This document shows positions 41,814-50,972 of a stretch of 64,000 bases of DNA, piece after piece. How positions within the stretch are numbered: position 1 is the stretch's first letter; each line of letters opens with the position of its first letter. The stretch lies in NCBI RefSeq assembly GCF_006874475.1, contig NZ_VIRM01000035.1:1-64000 (forward strand), read 5' to 3'. This DNA is from Microbispora hainanensis. GTDB taxonomy: Bacteria > Actinomycetota > Actinomycetes > Streptosporangiales > Streptosporangiaceae. The notes under the pieces are model-generated. The model worked only from the letters and a program-made list of their open reading frames with translations, was not told the DNA's origin and did not search any database. The translations under genes were made by a program, and so were the position numbers.

Positions 41814-43747
41814 GCGTTCCTCTTCTTGTGGGGAGAGCGGCGCCCGTTGGCGCCTTGCGTGATCCGGTCGAGCATGACTCCGAGGAGGACCAGGGCGACG
41901 CCTGCGGCGAGACCCTTTCCGTAGTCCTCCTGCTGCGCGAACCCGGCCACGACGTCGTATCCAAGAGCCCCGGCGCCGACCAGCGCGCCGATCACCACCA
42001 TCGCCAGCGTCATGACGATGCCCTGGTTCGCCGCGAGCAGCAGCGAACCGCGCGCCATCGGCAACTGGACCTTCCACAGCAGCTGCCGGTCCGTGGAGCC
42101 CGCGGACCGCGCCGCCTCCATGACGGTCCCGGGGACCGCGCGCAGGCCGTCCTCGACGAGGCGGGCCACCACCGGCACCGCGTAGATGAAGGAGGCGGTG
42201 ATCGCGGTGAAGCGGCCGTTGCCGAACAGCGCCACGGCGGGCAGCAGGTAGGAGAACGAGGGCATCGTCTGCGCGGCGTCCAGCAGCGGGCGCAGCCCGG
42301 CGGCGAACCACCGCGACCGCGCCGCCGCCACGCCGAGCGCGAGCCCCGCGGCGATGGTGATCACCGAGGCGACCAGCACCATCGTCAGCGTCTCCATGGC
42401 GTGCTCCCACAGCTGCAGCCCGGCGACGCACAGGAGGCAGGCGGTGGCGACCAGACCGGCCGCCGCCCCGCTCACCCGCCAGGCGAACACCAGCACCGCC
42501 GCGGTGACCAGCCACCACGGCGCGTTGGTCAGCACGTCCTGCAGCGGGTTGAGCAGGCCGTACGCCACCACGTCGTTGAGGAAGCCGGTGAAGGTGTACC
42601 AGTGGGCCTCGATCCAGTCGACCACGTCGTTGATCGGCCGGACGATCTGCACCTCCCACTGCTCGGGGAAGTCCTGCGCCAGCACGGGGAGCAGGGCGAG
42701 CCCGGCCGCCGTCAGGACCGCGAACCCGCCCCAGCGGACGGCCCGCGCCCGGGTGCCGCCCTCGCGCCGCTGCGCCGCCGCCCGCGTCATGCGGTCGAGC
42801 ACGATGGCGATCAGCACGATCGCGACGCCGGGCACCAGCGCGGCGCCCACGTTGACCCGGGCGAGCGCGCGGAGCAGGTCCTCGCCCAGCCCGGGCGCCG
42901 CGATCAGCGCCGTCAGCGGCACCATCGACAGCGCCGCGGCGATGGTCTGGTTGACGCCCAGCATGATCGTGTTGAGCGCCAGCGGCAGGCGGACCTTGCC
43001 CAGCGTCTGCCACCCGGTGGCGCCCAGCGACTCCGACGCCTCCACCGCCACACCGGAGACCCGCTGGATGGCCATCGCGGTGATCCTGATCGCGGGCGGC
43101 ATCGCGTAGATCATCGTGGCGATCGTCGCCGACGCCGGGCCGATCAGGAACAGCAGCACCATCGGCGACAGGTACGAGAACGTCGGCATGATCTGCATGA
43201 CGTCGAGCACCGGCGTCACGATCCGCCGTACGCGGGGCGAGCGGCCCGCCCAGATCCCCAGCGGGATGCCGAACAGCAGCGACAGCACCACCGAGGACAG
43301 GGTCAGCGCGAGCGTCTCGACGCTCGCCTCCCAGAAACCGAGCACGCCGACACCGGCGAAGCCGGCGAACGAGACGAGCGCGATCCGCCATCCGCCGGCC
43401 AGCCAGCCGAGCCCGGCGGCCAGCCCGAGGAGCCCGGGCCAGCCGAGCGCGACCAGGCCCGCCTGGATCGCTTCGTAGACTCCGGCCGCCCCCAGGCGGA
43501 TGTAGTTGACGACGTACAGGAAGATCGGGCTGCTGTTGCGGTTGGCGTCGACCCAGTCGCGGGCGTCGTTGAGCCAGTGGAACAGGGTGGCGTCGTCGTC
43601 GTGCGGCAGCACCGCCTTGCCGCGGAAGGCCACGTAGAGGACCACCACCGCGACCACGCCGGCGACCGGCGCGACCCACCGCGGCAGGCGCCGGGCCCGC
43701 GCCGGGGCCTCCACGGGCGGCGCGACCTGCACAGGCGCGCTCACCAT
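41810..43747 (-). CDS. ABC transporter permease, two permease domains in one chain
   Basis: The 645-residue protein holds two BPD_transp_1 domains in tandem. The first is centred on VETLALTLSSVVLSLLFGIP through LPLALNTIMLGVNQTIAAAL with the EAA-like loop EASESLGATGWQTLGKVRLP. The second is centred on METLTMVLVASVITIAAGLA with EAARSAGSTDRQLLWKVQLP. Most ProW-type permeases have one domain and work as dimers. Here a single chain could make the whole channel, with one binding site per half for the ATPase dimer. The N terminus has an extra hydrophobic helix. It directly follows the ATPase gene (stop and start adjoin) and overlaps the first binding protein. Confidence 0.92.
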   Translation of the reverse strand: MVSAPVQVAPPVEAPARARRLPRWVAPVAGVVAVVVLYVAFRGKAVLPHDDDATLFHWLNDARDWVDANRNSSPIFLYVVNYIRLGAAGVYEAIQAGLVALGWPGLLGLAAGLGWLAGGWRIALVSFAGFAGVGVLGFWEASVETLALTLSSVVLSLLFGIPLGIWAGRSPRVRRIVTPVLDVMQIMPTFSYLSPMVLLFLIGPASATIATMIYAMPPAIRITAMAIQRVSGVAVEASESLGATGWQTLGKVRLPLALNTIMLGVNQTIAAALSMVPLTALIAAPGLGEDLLRALARVNVGAALVPGVAIVLIAIVLDRMTRAAAQRREGGTRARAVRWGGFAVLTAAGLALLPVLAQDFPEQWEVQIVRPINDVVDWIEAHWYTFTGFLNDVVAYGLLNPLQDVLTNAPWWLVTAAVLVFAWRVSGAAAGLVATACLLCVAGLQLWEHAMETLTMVLVASVITIAAGLALGVAAARSRWFAAGLRPLLDAAQTMPSFSYLLPAVALFGNGRFTAITASFIYAVPVVARLVEDGLRAVPGTVMEAARSAGSTDRQLLWKVQLPMARGSLLLAANQGIVMTLAMVVIGALVGAGALGYDVVAGFAQQEDYGKGLAAGVALVLLGVMLDRITQGANGRRSPHKKRNA

Positions 43748-44818
43748 CTACGCCTCCTCACCCGTGGCGCCGGCGGAGGCCGCGGCCGCCACGGGCTGGG
43801 GTTCCGGCCGCACCGCGCCGAGGAGGTCGACGCGGCTCACCACGCCGACCAGCTCGCCGCCGGCGACGACGCGGATGGGCCGGTCGGACGCCATCGCGGC
43901 CGGGACCGCGTCGTGGATCACGGTGTCGGCGGGGAGCTCGGGACCGTCGAGCGGTTCACCGGGCTCGGGGGCACGGCAGATCCAGCGCAGCGACAGCACC
44001 TGCGCCCGGGGCACGTCCCGCACGAAGTCGGCCACGTACTCGTCGGCGGGCGCGCCCACCAGCTCCTCGGGGGTGCCCACCTGCACGATCGCGCCCGCCC
44101 GCATGATCGCGATGCGCTCGCCGAGCTTGAGCGCCTCGGACAGGTCGTGGGTGATGAAGACCATGGTCTTGCCGACCTCGCGGTGCAGCCGGATGACCTC
44201 GGCCTGCATGTCGCGGCGGATCAGCGGGTCGAGCGCGCTGAACGGCTCGTCGAACAGCAGCACCTCGGGGTCGACGGCGAGCGCCCGGGCGAGGCCCACC
44301 CGCTGCTGCATGCCGCCGGAAAGCTGCTCGGGATAGGAGTCCTCGTGTCCCCCCAGCCCGACCAGCGACAGGATGCGCCGGGCCTTCTCGTGCCGCTCGG
44401 CCTTCCCGACGCCCTGGATCTCCAGGCCGTAGCCGACGTTGTCCACGACCTTGCGGTGCGGCAGCAGCCCGAAGTGCTGGAAGACCATGCTCACCCGGTG
44501 GCGGCGGAGCTCCCGCAACTGCTTGGCCGACATGGCGCGCACGTCCTGTCCGTCGATCCGCAGCTCGCCCGCCGTCGGCTCGATCAGCCGGGTGAGACAG
44601 CGCACCAGCGTCGACTTGCCGCTGCCGGAAAGGCCCATGACGACGAAGACCTCGCCCGGGCGTACTTCGAAGCTGACGTCCCTGACGGCGGCGGTGCACC
44701 CCGTCTTCGCCCGCAGTTGCGCGGGCTCAAGGTCTGCGTCGGGGCTGCCGATGATCCGGTCGGCCTTGGGACCGAAGATCTTCCAGAGCCCGCGAACCTC
44801 GATCGCGGCTGTGCCCAC
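43748..44818 (-). CDS. Glycine-betaine/proline ABC transporter ATPase
   Basis: The 356-residue protein has Walker A (GLSGSGKST), the Q-loop [12 protein letters not shown], the signature [15 protein letters not shown] and Walker B ([13 protein letters not shown]), with the H-loop ITHDLSEA. After the nucleotide-binding domain a short CBS-like segment remains ([35 protein letters not shown]), as in ProV/OpuAA, where CBS domains sense ionic strength or nucleotides. GTG at 44818 has the strong site GAGGGG; the upstream open frame to 44905 is not needed. It is the first gene of the operon. Confidence 0.93.
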   Translation of the reverse strand: MGTAAIEVRGLWKIFGPKADRIIGSPDADLEPAQLRAKTGCTAAVRDVSFEVRPGEVFVVMGLSGSGKSTLVRCLTRLIEPTAGELRIDGQDVRAMSAKQLRELRRHRVSMVFQHFGLLPHRKVVDNVGYGLEIQGVGKAERHEKARRILSLVGLGGHEDSYPEQLSGGMQQRVGLARALAVDPEVLLFDEPFSALDPLIRRDMQAEVIRLHREVGKTMVFITHDLSEALKLGERIAIMRAGAIVQVGTPEELVGAPADEYVADFVRDVPRAQVLSLRWICRAPEPGEPLDGPELPADTVIHDAVPAAMASDRPIRVVAGGELVGVVSRVDLLGAVRPEPQPVAAAASAGATGEEA

Positions 44819-45167
44819 TCTGATTCCCCTCACTTGGCGCTCGCCCGCGAGGCGGCGTGGACGCCCGGAAACGCCAAAGCACGGCGCGAGGGCTGCCGCT
44901 CGCACGCCGTGAATGAAGAGCGGGGGGCCAACGACTCCTCAGGGCACACGCACAGGCGTTGCGCTTGGCGCAACACGGATCCTGTTTTGACAACAGGTCT
45001 GAGGCTAGGGCCCTGCTGCCCCTCTTATGGTGAAAAATGCCACCTAATCTCCATATCGTGATCGTCCGGTGATCTTCTGCTCCGCGGGCCGTACCGGGTT
45101 GTGAAGACGCGGCGGCGCGGCGTGAGGACCCGCCTTCGGCGAGGCGGCGGCCGGTGTCACGACGGGC
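44819..45167. other. Regulatory gap upstream of the betaine transporter operon
   Basis: About 350 bp without a gene. It holds two inverted repeats (annotated separately) and an AT-richer stretch around 45025-45060. No coding frame is supported; the plus-strand open frame here is antisense continuation. I see no clear riboswitch fold by eye. Confidence 0.4.
44958..44997. promoter_or_regulatory. Pair of perfect dyads upstream of the betaine transporter operon
   Basis: GTTGCGCTTGGCGCAAC (44958-44974) has perfect 7-bp arms around three bases. CCTGTTTTGACAACAGG (44981-44997) has perfect 6-bp arms around five bases. They are six bases apart and 140-180 bases before the ATPase start. They could be operators for one dimeric regulator or two, and the second contains a TTGTCA that might act as a -35 box on the minus strand. 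The regulator is unknown. Confidence 0.5.
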
Positions 45168-45929
45168 TCAGGTGGCGAGGATGCCTCCGTCGACCGGGAG
45201 CACGGCCCCGGTGACGTACGAGCCGGCGTCGGAGGCGAGGAAGACGGCGGCGGCGACGAGCTCCTCCGGCTCGCCGGAACGCTTCATCAGCACCCGCTGC
45301 TCCCGCATGCGGTCGAGGTAGCCGCCGGGATACTGCGCGGTCATCTCGGAGTCGAAGAAGCCCGGCTCCAGGCAGTTGACCCGGATGCCCCGGCGCGAGG
45401 TCCACTGCTGGGCGAGGTCGCGGGTGAGCCCGACGACGGCGGCCTTCGACGCGCTGTAGGCCGCCTGCGGCAGCCCGGCCGTGGTCTCGCCGAGCACGCT
45501 GCCGATGTTGACGATCGACGAGCCCGGGCGCATGACCCGGGCGCAGGCCTGGGCCATCCAGTAGGTGCCGTTCAGGTTGACGTCGAGCACCCGGCGGAAC
45601 TCTCCGGGCGTCTCCCGCAGGGCGGGCACGGCCGTGCCGACGCCCGCGTTGTTGATCAGCACGTCGACGCGGCCGAACTCGCCCATGGCCGCGTCGACGA
45701 GGGCCTGGCACTCCGCGGGGACCGACACGTCGGTCGGGACCGCGAGGCAGCGGCGGCCGGTCTCCTCGACCAGCCGCCGGGTGCGCTCCAGTCCTTCGGG
45801 ACGGCGGGCCCCGATCACCACGTCGGCGCCCGCCTCCGCCAGACCCCTGGCGAAGGCGACGCCGAGCCCCGACGAGGCCCCCGTCACGATGGCCACCCTG
45901 CCGTCAAGACGGAACCGGTCCAGGATCAC
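45168..45929 (-). CDS. SDR family oxidoreductase
   Basis: A 253-residue classical short-chain dehydrogenase. The cofactor motif TGASSGLGVAFARGLAE is near residue 16, NNAGVGTA is present, the catalytic Ser is in NIGSVLGET, YSASK supplies Tyr and Lys, and the C terminus ends in TGAVLPVDGG. The Arg residues after the first strand (GARRPEGLERTRR) favour NADP. The substrate is unknown. The GTG start at 45929 follows a good GAGGAGGC site. The gene is alone, with a repeat-flanked gene end about 50 bp upstream. Confidence 0.9.
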   Translation of the reverse strand: MILDRFRLDGRVAIVTGASSGLGVAFARGLAEAGADVVIGARRPEGLERTRRLVEETGRRCLAVPTDVSVPAECQALVDAAMGEFGRVDVLINNAGVGTAVPALRETPGEFRRVLDVNLNGTYWMAQACARVMRPGSSIVNIGSVLGETTAGLPQAAYSASKAAVVGLTRDLAQQWTSRRGIRVNCLEPGFFDSEMTAQYPGGYLDRMREQRVLMKRSGEPEELVAAAVFLASDAGSYVTGAVLPVDGGILAT

Positions 45930-45983
45930 GCCGCCTCCTCGCTCATGAATCGAACCCGACTCTAGAGCAAGGTTCCGCCAGGG

Positions 45984-46031
45984 GTGGCCGGCGGGTGGAT
46001 CAGAGGCGTGGCGGGCGGGTGGATCAGAGGC
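45984..46031 (-). repeat. 24-bp direct repeat covering the stop codon of the 758-residue protein
   Basis: Two 24-bp units (46008-46031 and 45984-46007) differ at only one position. On the minus strand each has the core GCCTCTGATCCACCCGCC. The first one contains the TGA of the gene (46024-46026). The copies are in the same frame, so the second TGA is also in frame with the first. Confidence 0.85.
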
Positions 46032-48300
46032 CGTACTCCTTGGAGATCCGCTCGTGCCGCTCGGCCTCGATGCCCACCTCGCGGGCGAGGTCGAGCCACG
46101 CGAGCGGGTGGGACCACTGCTCGGTGACGTCGTCGAGAACGGCGTCCAGCTCCGCCGGCCGCACGGCGGGCGGGATCGCGATCCAGCCGAACACGCCGGG
46201 AAGCTGCTCGCCGGTGGCCGGGTGGGTGACGCGATAGTTCTCGTCGCTGTAGACCCACATGGGCCAGCCGCGCTCGGCCAGGACCTCGTTGAACTCGGCC
46301 CACTCGTCCTCCGACGGCGCCGCGCCGTCGAAGAACCAGCTCGTGTAGCCGCCCGGGCGCAGCATCGTCACCCCGGCGAACGGGATGACGAAGCTCTCGC
46401 GCTCCTGCTCGTTCTCCGGGATCGGCTCCAGCGGCCGGGGGTCGATCACGACGACGTCGCCCGCGTTGTACTCCATGCCGCGCGGCTGCGGGATCGCGAG
46501 GCGCGCGGTGGCCGGGCCCGTCCGTACGGCGAGCACCTCCCGCTGGCTGCCGTCGGGGGCGGGGAGGATCACCCGGACCAGGTGCCACTCCTCCTCGATC
46601 GGGCCCTCTCCCGGCTCGATCGGCATGCCGAGCTTGGCGCCCGCGGCGCGGACGGCCGCCCAGTCCTCCACGGCGGTGGACAGGACGATGAGCCGCCAGA
46701 CGTCCTCCTCCTCGCCCTCGCCGGAGTCGAGGAGCGGCTTGAGGATCTCGGCCGCCTTGGTGTTGTCGCCGAGCTGCTGCACGGCGCCCGACCACAGGCG
46801 GCGGGCCTCCAGCCCGCTCCCCTGGGCGACCGCCTGCTCGGCCTCGGCCGCCGTCTGCTCCCAGCGCTCGCGCGCGCGGTGCAGCCGGGCGAGGGCGAGG
46901 TGCGAACGGCTCTCCGGCAGCCGGGCCGCCAGGGTCTCCACGCGCTCGTCCTGCCCGGCCTCGATGAGCAGGCCGGTGAGGTAGGAGATGTCGTCGTCGC
47001 CGGCGGCGGCCGGGTCGCCGTCCTCGACGATCGTCTTCCAGTAGAGGTCGGCGCCCACCGGGGCGTAGCCGAGGAACCCGAGCGTCGTGGTGTGGCGCCG
47101 GGTGGCCTCCAGGTCGGTGCCGGACAGCGGCCACAGCCAGCCCACCCACCGCTCGGGGTCGGCGGTGCTGCCGTCGGCGGCGTCGAAGTAGGCGACGAGC
47201 TCGTCACGCGGGCCGGGCGGCGCCGGCTCCTTGGCGGCGTCGGCGGCGGCGCGCAGCTCGGCCACCCGCTCGGCCAGTCCCTCCGTGGCGCGGAGATCGG
47301 CGATCGCGGCCTCGGCGTAGTCGGCCAGCAGGCGGGCCTGCCACAGGCCCTGCCGGGCGATCGCCAGGTGCCCGGCGGTCAGCGCCAGCTCGAACCTGGC
47401 GCGGTGGCCGCCCACGCTCTCGAAGTAGGAGATCCACTGACGCAGGATGCGGCCGAGCTGCCAGGTGTTGGCGATGCCCTCGGTGAGCATGCCGACGGTG
47501 CGCGCCCACTCCACCCACTCGCGCGCGTGGTCGCCCACCACGTCGAGGTCGGGCAGCGCGTCGACGGCCTCCTGGATGCGGCCGAGCGTGGCCAGCACCT
47601 GCGACTTGAGCAGGGTCTCGCGGCGGCCCCTCGCGACCGGGTCGTCCGGCTTGAAGCCGGTCGAGGCGTCGAGGGCGGCCAGGGCGTCGTCCGGGCGTCC
47701 GGCGGCCAGCAGGGCACGCGCGGAGGCGGCGCCCAGCTCCCAGCTCGCCTCGCGGCCCGCGCCGCGCAGGCGCTCGACCGCCGCCTCGGCGTACGCGACG
47801 GCCTCGGCCGCCTGGCCGGCGTCGATCAGCGCCGCGACGTACTGCGTGGCCAGGCCGGAGAAGGCGAGGGAGTCCGGGCCGACGCCGTCGAGGACGGCGC
47901 CCAGGGCGGCGAGCCGGGTCGCGGCATAACCGGGGCCGTCGGTGTTGGCCTGGGTCATCGCCAGGACCTCCACCGCGCCGGGGGCGGCGGGACAGTCGCT
48001 GACGTCGTCACGCTGGGCGAAGTCCGCCAGCGCGACGGCGTCGTCGAGCGCGGCCGCGCCGATCGCCCGGTCGCCCACCCGGCCGAGCAGGTGCCAGTAG
48101 CGCGCGAAGAACTCCAGCCACGGCTTCTCCAGCGTCTCCGCGTGCTGCGCGATCGCCGGCGCCACGACGTCGAGCTGGGTGAAACGGCCCTCCAGCGCCT
48201 GCGCGGGCACGTCACCCAGCGCCATGGCCAGCCCCGTGTTGCCCGCCTCGTGCAGTTCGCGCTGGGTGCCGCCGACCCAGGCCCAGATGTCCACGTCCAT
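46024..48300 (-). CDS. Large TPR-like repeat protein, unknown function
   Basis: The 758-residue protein is soluble and consists largely of repeating helix pairs (TPR-like, for example AAEAVAYAEAAVERLRGAGR, DDALAALDASTGFKPDDP, DNTKAAEILKPLLDSGEGEE), with a beta-rich C-terminal part from about residue 560 (LVRVILPAPDGSQREVLAVR) ending in a short helix. I recognise no catalytic motif. Long proteins of this layout occur as singletons in many actinomycetes. It has no operon partner: 67 bp separate it from the SCO6745-type gene on the same strand. The stop codon lies inside a direct repeat. Confidence 0.65.
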   Translation of the reverse strand: MDVDIWAWVGGTQRELHEAGNTGLAMALGDVPAQALEGRFTQLDVVAPAIAQHAETLEKPWLEFFARYWHLLGRVGDRAIGAAALDDAVALADFAQRDDVSDCPAAPGAVEVLAMTQANTDGPGYAATRLAALGAVLDGVGPDSLAFSGLATQYVAALIDAGQAAEAVAYAEAAVERLRGAGREASWELGAASARALLAAGRPDDALAALDASTGFKPDDPVARGRRETLLKSQVLATLGRIQEAVDALPDLDVVGDHAREWVEWARTVGMLTEGIANTWQLGRILRQWISYFESVGGHRARFELALTAGHLAIARQGLWQARLLADYAEAAIADLRATEGLAERVAELRAAADAAKEPAPPGPRDELVAYFDAADGSTADPERWVGWLWPLSGTDLEATRRHTTTLGFLGYAPVGADLYWKTIVEDGDPAAAGDDDISYLTGLLIEAGQDERVETLAARLPESRSHLALARLHRARERWEQTAAEAEQAVAQGSGLEARRLWSGAVQQLGDNTKAAEILKPLLDSGEGEEEDVWRLIVLSTAVEDWAAVRAAGAKLGMPIEPGEGPIEEEWHLVRVILPAPDGSQREVLAVRTGPATARLAIPQPRGMEYNAGDVVVIDPRPLEPIPENEQERESFVIPFAGVTMLRPGGYTSWFFDGAAPSEDEWAEFNEVLAERGWPMWVYSDENYRVTHPATGEQLPGVFGWIAIPPAVRPAELDAVLDDVTEQWSHPLAWLDLAREVGIEAERHERISKEYGL

Positions 48301-48366
48301 GAGCAGTCAGTCTGCCAGGTCGCCGACCATGACCCAAACGAACGCGGCCTTCGGCTCTCCGGCGCG

Positions 48367-49134
48367 TCAGCGCGCCCGGCCCGCCAGGGACGCCTCCCGG
48401 AGCAGGCCGCACAGCTCGGTGAGCTCCGCCGGGCCGAGCGCCGCGTACGCGCGGGCGACGAGGTCGTCGGTCAGCTCCTCCGCCCTGGCCCTGCGTTCCA
48501 CCGCCTCCTCCGACGGCACGGGGTAGGGCTCGGGCCAGGCGAGGAACCGGGCGACGTCGGTGGTGCGGCCGTAAGGAACGGGGGTCCCGGCGTCGGCGGC
48601 GCCCACGAGGGTGGCCTCCAGCGGGCCCAGTCCCTGCGCCACCACGGCCGTCGCGTGCCAGGCGCCGCGCAGCTCCCGCACGACGTGCAGCAGGTGGGCC
48701 GCAAGGGCGGGCCCGCCGTCGGGCCGCGGCATCGCCCGCCATCCGGCGAACAGCGGCGCGCAGTAGGCGTCCGCGCCGTCGGCGACGGCGGCGAGCAGCT
48801 CGGCCAGCCGGTCGGCGTTCCCGAAACCGGCGAGCCTGCGCCGTCCCCAGTCGTGGCAGGCCCCGGCGTAGAGCGCGGCGGCCTCCTCGACGGGGAGCTT
48901 GCGCCCGCCCTCCCACGACTCACGGACATGCCCGGCCGGGAAGAAGACGACCGCCGCGAGCACGACGTCGGCGTCCACCTCGCCGAGGACGCCGCACCTG
49001 CCCCGGAAGTACATCTCCCGGGGGCCGAGGCCGTGACGCTCGCACAGCGCCTTGACCTCCCGCGAGAGCATGAAGCCCCCGCCGAGGGCCCCGATCGCCG
49101 CCTTCGTCTCCACCACCGCGTCACGCGGGTCCAT
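48367..49134 (-). CDS. SCO6745 family protein
   Basis: The 255-residue protein matches the SCO6745 pattern as I remember it: an early ALCERHGLGPREMYFRGRCGVLG stretch, an FFPAGHVRESWEG segment and a later ATLVGAADAGTPVP-type helix region. The family is often annotated near MarR-like or helix-turn-helix proteins, but its function is unknown. The ATG at 49134 has the good site GAGGAGGGCGC; the frame stays open upstream only as noise. It lies 73 bp from dapF on the same strand. Confidence 0.7.
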   Translation of the reverse strand: MDPRDAVVETKAAIGALGGGFMLSREVKALCERHGLGPREMYFRGRCGVLGEVDADVVLAAVVFFPAGHVRESWEGGRKLPVEEAAALYAGACHDWGRRRLAGFGNADRLAELLAAVADGADAYCAPLFAGWRAMPRPDGGPALAAHLLHVVRELRGAWHATAVVAQGLGPLEATLVGAADAGTPVPYGRTTDVARFLAWPEPYPVPSEEAVERRARAEELTDDLVARAYAALGPAELTELCGLLREASLAGRAR

Positions 49135-49207
49135 GCGCCCTCCTCGGTCCGGTCTCCCAGACTCACGGTGGCGGATCAGAACAAGATTCTGCAAGTCTCT
49201 GAAACGA

Positions 49208-50020
49208 TCAGAGGACGGCGGGCCACTCCCCCGAGGCGACGAGGACGGCCGGCCCGGACAGATAGCTCGTGTCCTCCTCCAGCCTGACGGTGACCGTGCC
49301 GCCGAGGATCCGGACCTCCCAGGTGCCGGTGGTCTCCCCGGCGGCGTGGGCGGCGGCGACGGCCGTCGCGATCGCCCCGGTGCCGCACGACCGCGTCTCA
49401 CCCGAGCCCCGCTCGTGCACCCGCATCGACACCTTGTGGTCGCCCAGCATGTTGAAGATCTCGACGTTGACGCCCTCGGGGTAGACCCCGCGGTCGAAGG
49501 CGGGCTCGCGGCCGAGGTCGAACCCGGCCACCGGCTCCTCCACGGCGCACGCCAGGTGAGGGTTGCCCACGTTCACGTTCACGCCGTGGCACTCGCGCCC
49601 GTCGACGACCGCGCTGCTGTCCCCCAGCACGTGGGGCATGCCCATGTCCACGGTCACGTCGCCCGTCGCCCCGAGCCGTACGCGCTTGAGGCCCCCGCGG
49701 GTGGCGACGGCGAACTCGCCGGGCGCCGCGAGGCCCGCGTCCACGAGGTAGCGGGCGAAGACGCGGACGCCGTTGCCGCACATCTCGGGGATGCCGCCGT
49801 CGGCGTTGCGGTAGTCCATGAACCACTCGGCCTCGCCGGCCAGCCCGGCCGCCTCGGGGCAGAGCTTGGTGCGCACCACGCGCAGCACCCCGTCGGCGCC
49901 GATGCCCGCGCGCCGGTCGCACAGCGCCGCGACGTCCACCGGGGACAGGTCCAGCGTGGCGTCGGCGTCCGGCAGGATGACGAAGTCGTTCTCGGTGCCG
50001 TGGCCCTTCAGAAACCGCAT
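49208..50020 (-). CDS. dapF: Diaminopimelate epimerase
   Basis: DapF interconverts LL- and meso-diaminopimelate for lysine and peptidoglycan. The 270-residue protein has GHGTENDFV at the N terminus, the first catalytic Cys in EMCGNGVRVFARY near residue 80, NVGNPHLA, and the second catalytic Cys in ERGSGETRSCGTGAIA near residue 217. Both Cys are present, so it should be active. It lies nine bp downstream of miaA and is presumably co-transcribed with it. In many actinobacteria hflX comes next; here it does not. Confidence 0.96.
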   Translation of the reverse strand: MRFLKGHGTENDFVILPDADATLDLSPVDVAALCDRRAGIGADGVLRVVRTKLCPEAAGLAGEAEWFMDYRNADGGIPEMCGNGVRVFARYLVDAGLAAPGEFAVATRGGLKRVRLGATGDVTVDMGMPHVLGDSSAVVDGRECHGVNVNVGNPHLACAVEEPVAGFDLGREPAFDRGVYPEGVNVEIFNMLGDHKVSMRVHERGSGETRSCGTGAIATAVAAAHAAGETTGTWEVRILGGTVTVRLEEDTSYLSGPAVLVASGEWPAVL

Positions 50021-50029
50021 GGCAGCAGT

Positions 50030-50944
50030 CTAGGAGGCACCGGTGATCACGGCGATCGCGCGGTCGGCCAGATCGGGCGCGTCGAACGGCAGCCACACCA
50101 CCCGGGGGTCGCGGCGGAACCACGACTCCTGCCGCCGGGCGAACCTGCGCGTGGCGCGCACCGTCTCCTCCCGCGCCTGCTCCTCGGTCCACTCCCCCGA
50201 GAGGAAGCGCAGCACCTGCGCGTACCCGAGCGCCCTGCTGGCGGTCCTGCCCTCCGCCAGGCCGCGCGCCGCCGCGAGCGCGCGCACCTCGTCGACCAGC
50301 CCGGCCGCCCACATGAGGGCGACCCTGCGCTCGATCCGCTCGTCGAGGACCGGCCGGGGCACCTCGACGCCGATCTGCACGCTGTCGTAGACCGCGTCGT
50401 ACGACGGCATCGTGGCGGAGAACGGCCGTCCGGACAGCTCGATGACCTCCAGCGCGCGGACGATCCTGCGGCCGTTGCCCGGCAGGATGTTGTCCGCGGC
50501 CACCGGGTCGAGGCCCTTGAGCCGCTCGTACAGGGGGGCCGGGCCGGTGGCGGCGAGCTCCTTCTCCAGCCGGGCCCGCACGTCCGGGTCGGTCCCCGGG
50601 AACTCCAGGTCGTCGATCGCGGCGCGCACGTAGAGCCCGGATCCGCCCGCAAGCACGGGCGCCCTGCCGCGGGAGCGCAGGTCCTCGATCAGCGGGCGGG
50701 CGAGCCGCTGATACTCCGCCACGCTGGCGGTCCGCGTCACCGGCCAGATGTCCAGCAGGTGGTGGGGGACGCCGCGCCGCTCCTCCATGGTCAGCTTGGC
50801 CGTGCCGACGTCCATGCCCTCGTAGAGCTGCATGGAGTCGGTGTTGATCACCTCGCCGTCCAGCCGGAGCGCCAGCTCGACGGCAAGATCTGACTTTCCC
50901 GCCGCGGTCGCGCCCACGACGGCGATCACTGGTAGCTGCCCCAC
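50030..50944 (-). CDS. miaA: tRNA dimethylallyltransferase
   Basis: MiaA attaches a dimethylallyl group to A37 of tRNAs that read codons starting with U. The 304-residue protein has the P-loop GATAAGKSDLAVELA near residue 11, DSMQLYEGMDVGTAKL, HHLLDIWPVT, GGSGLYVRAAIDDLEFPG and the C-terminal TRRFARRQESWFRRDPRV. The next step, methylthiolation by MiaB, is encoded about 3.3 kb upstream on the same strand, in the conserved actinobacterial cluster. Confidence 0.96.
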   Translation of the reverse strand: MGQLPVIAVVGATAAGKSDLAVELALRLDGEVINTDSMQLYEGMDVGTAKLTMEERRGVPHHLLDIWPVTRTASVAEYQRLARPLIEDLRSRGRAPVLAGGSGLYVRAAIDDLEFPGTDPDVRARLEKELAATGPAPLYERLKGLDPVAADNILPGNGRRIVRALEVIELSGRPFSATMPSYDAVYDSVQIGVEVPRPVLDERIERRVALMWAAGLVDEVRALAAARGLAEGRTASRALGYAQVLRFLSGEWTEEQAREETVRATRRFARRQESWFRRDPRVVWLPFDAPDLADRAIAVITGAS

Positions 50945-50972
50945 ACCCTCCAGTGTCCCAGCGGCGGGGAGG

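Noticed and set aside
41828-45061. A 1077-codon open frame on the plus strand opposite the betaine transporter operon
   Set aside because: Antisense artefact of GC-rich codons; composition is unlike a protein and all four transporter genes on the other strand are well supported.
46054-49287. Another 1077-codon plus-strand open frame
   Set aside because: Opposite a consistent set of minus-strand genes with ribosome-binding sites; no recognisable domain.
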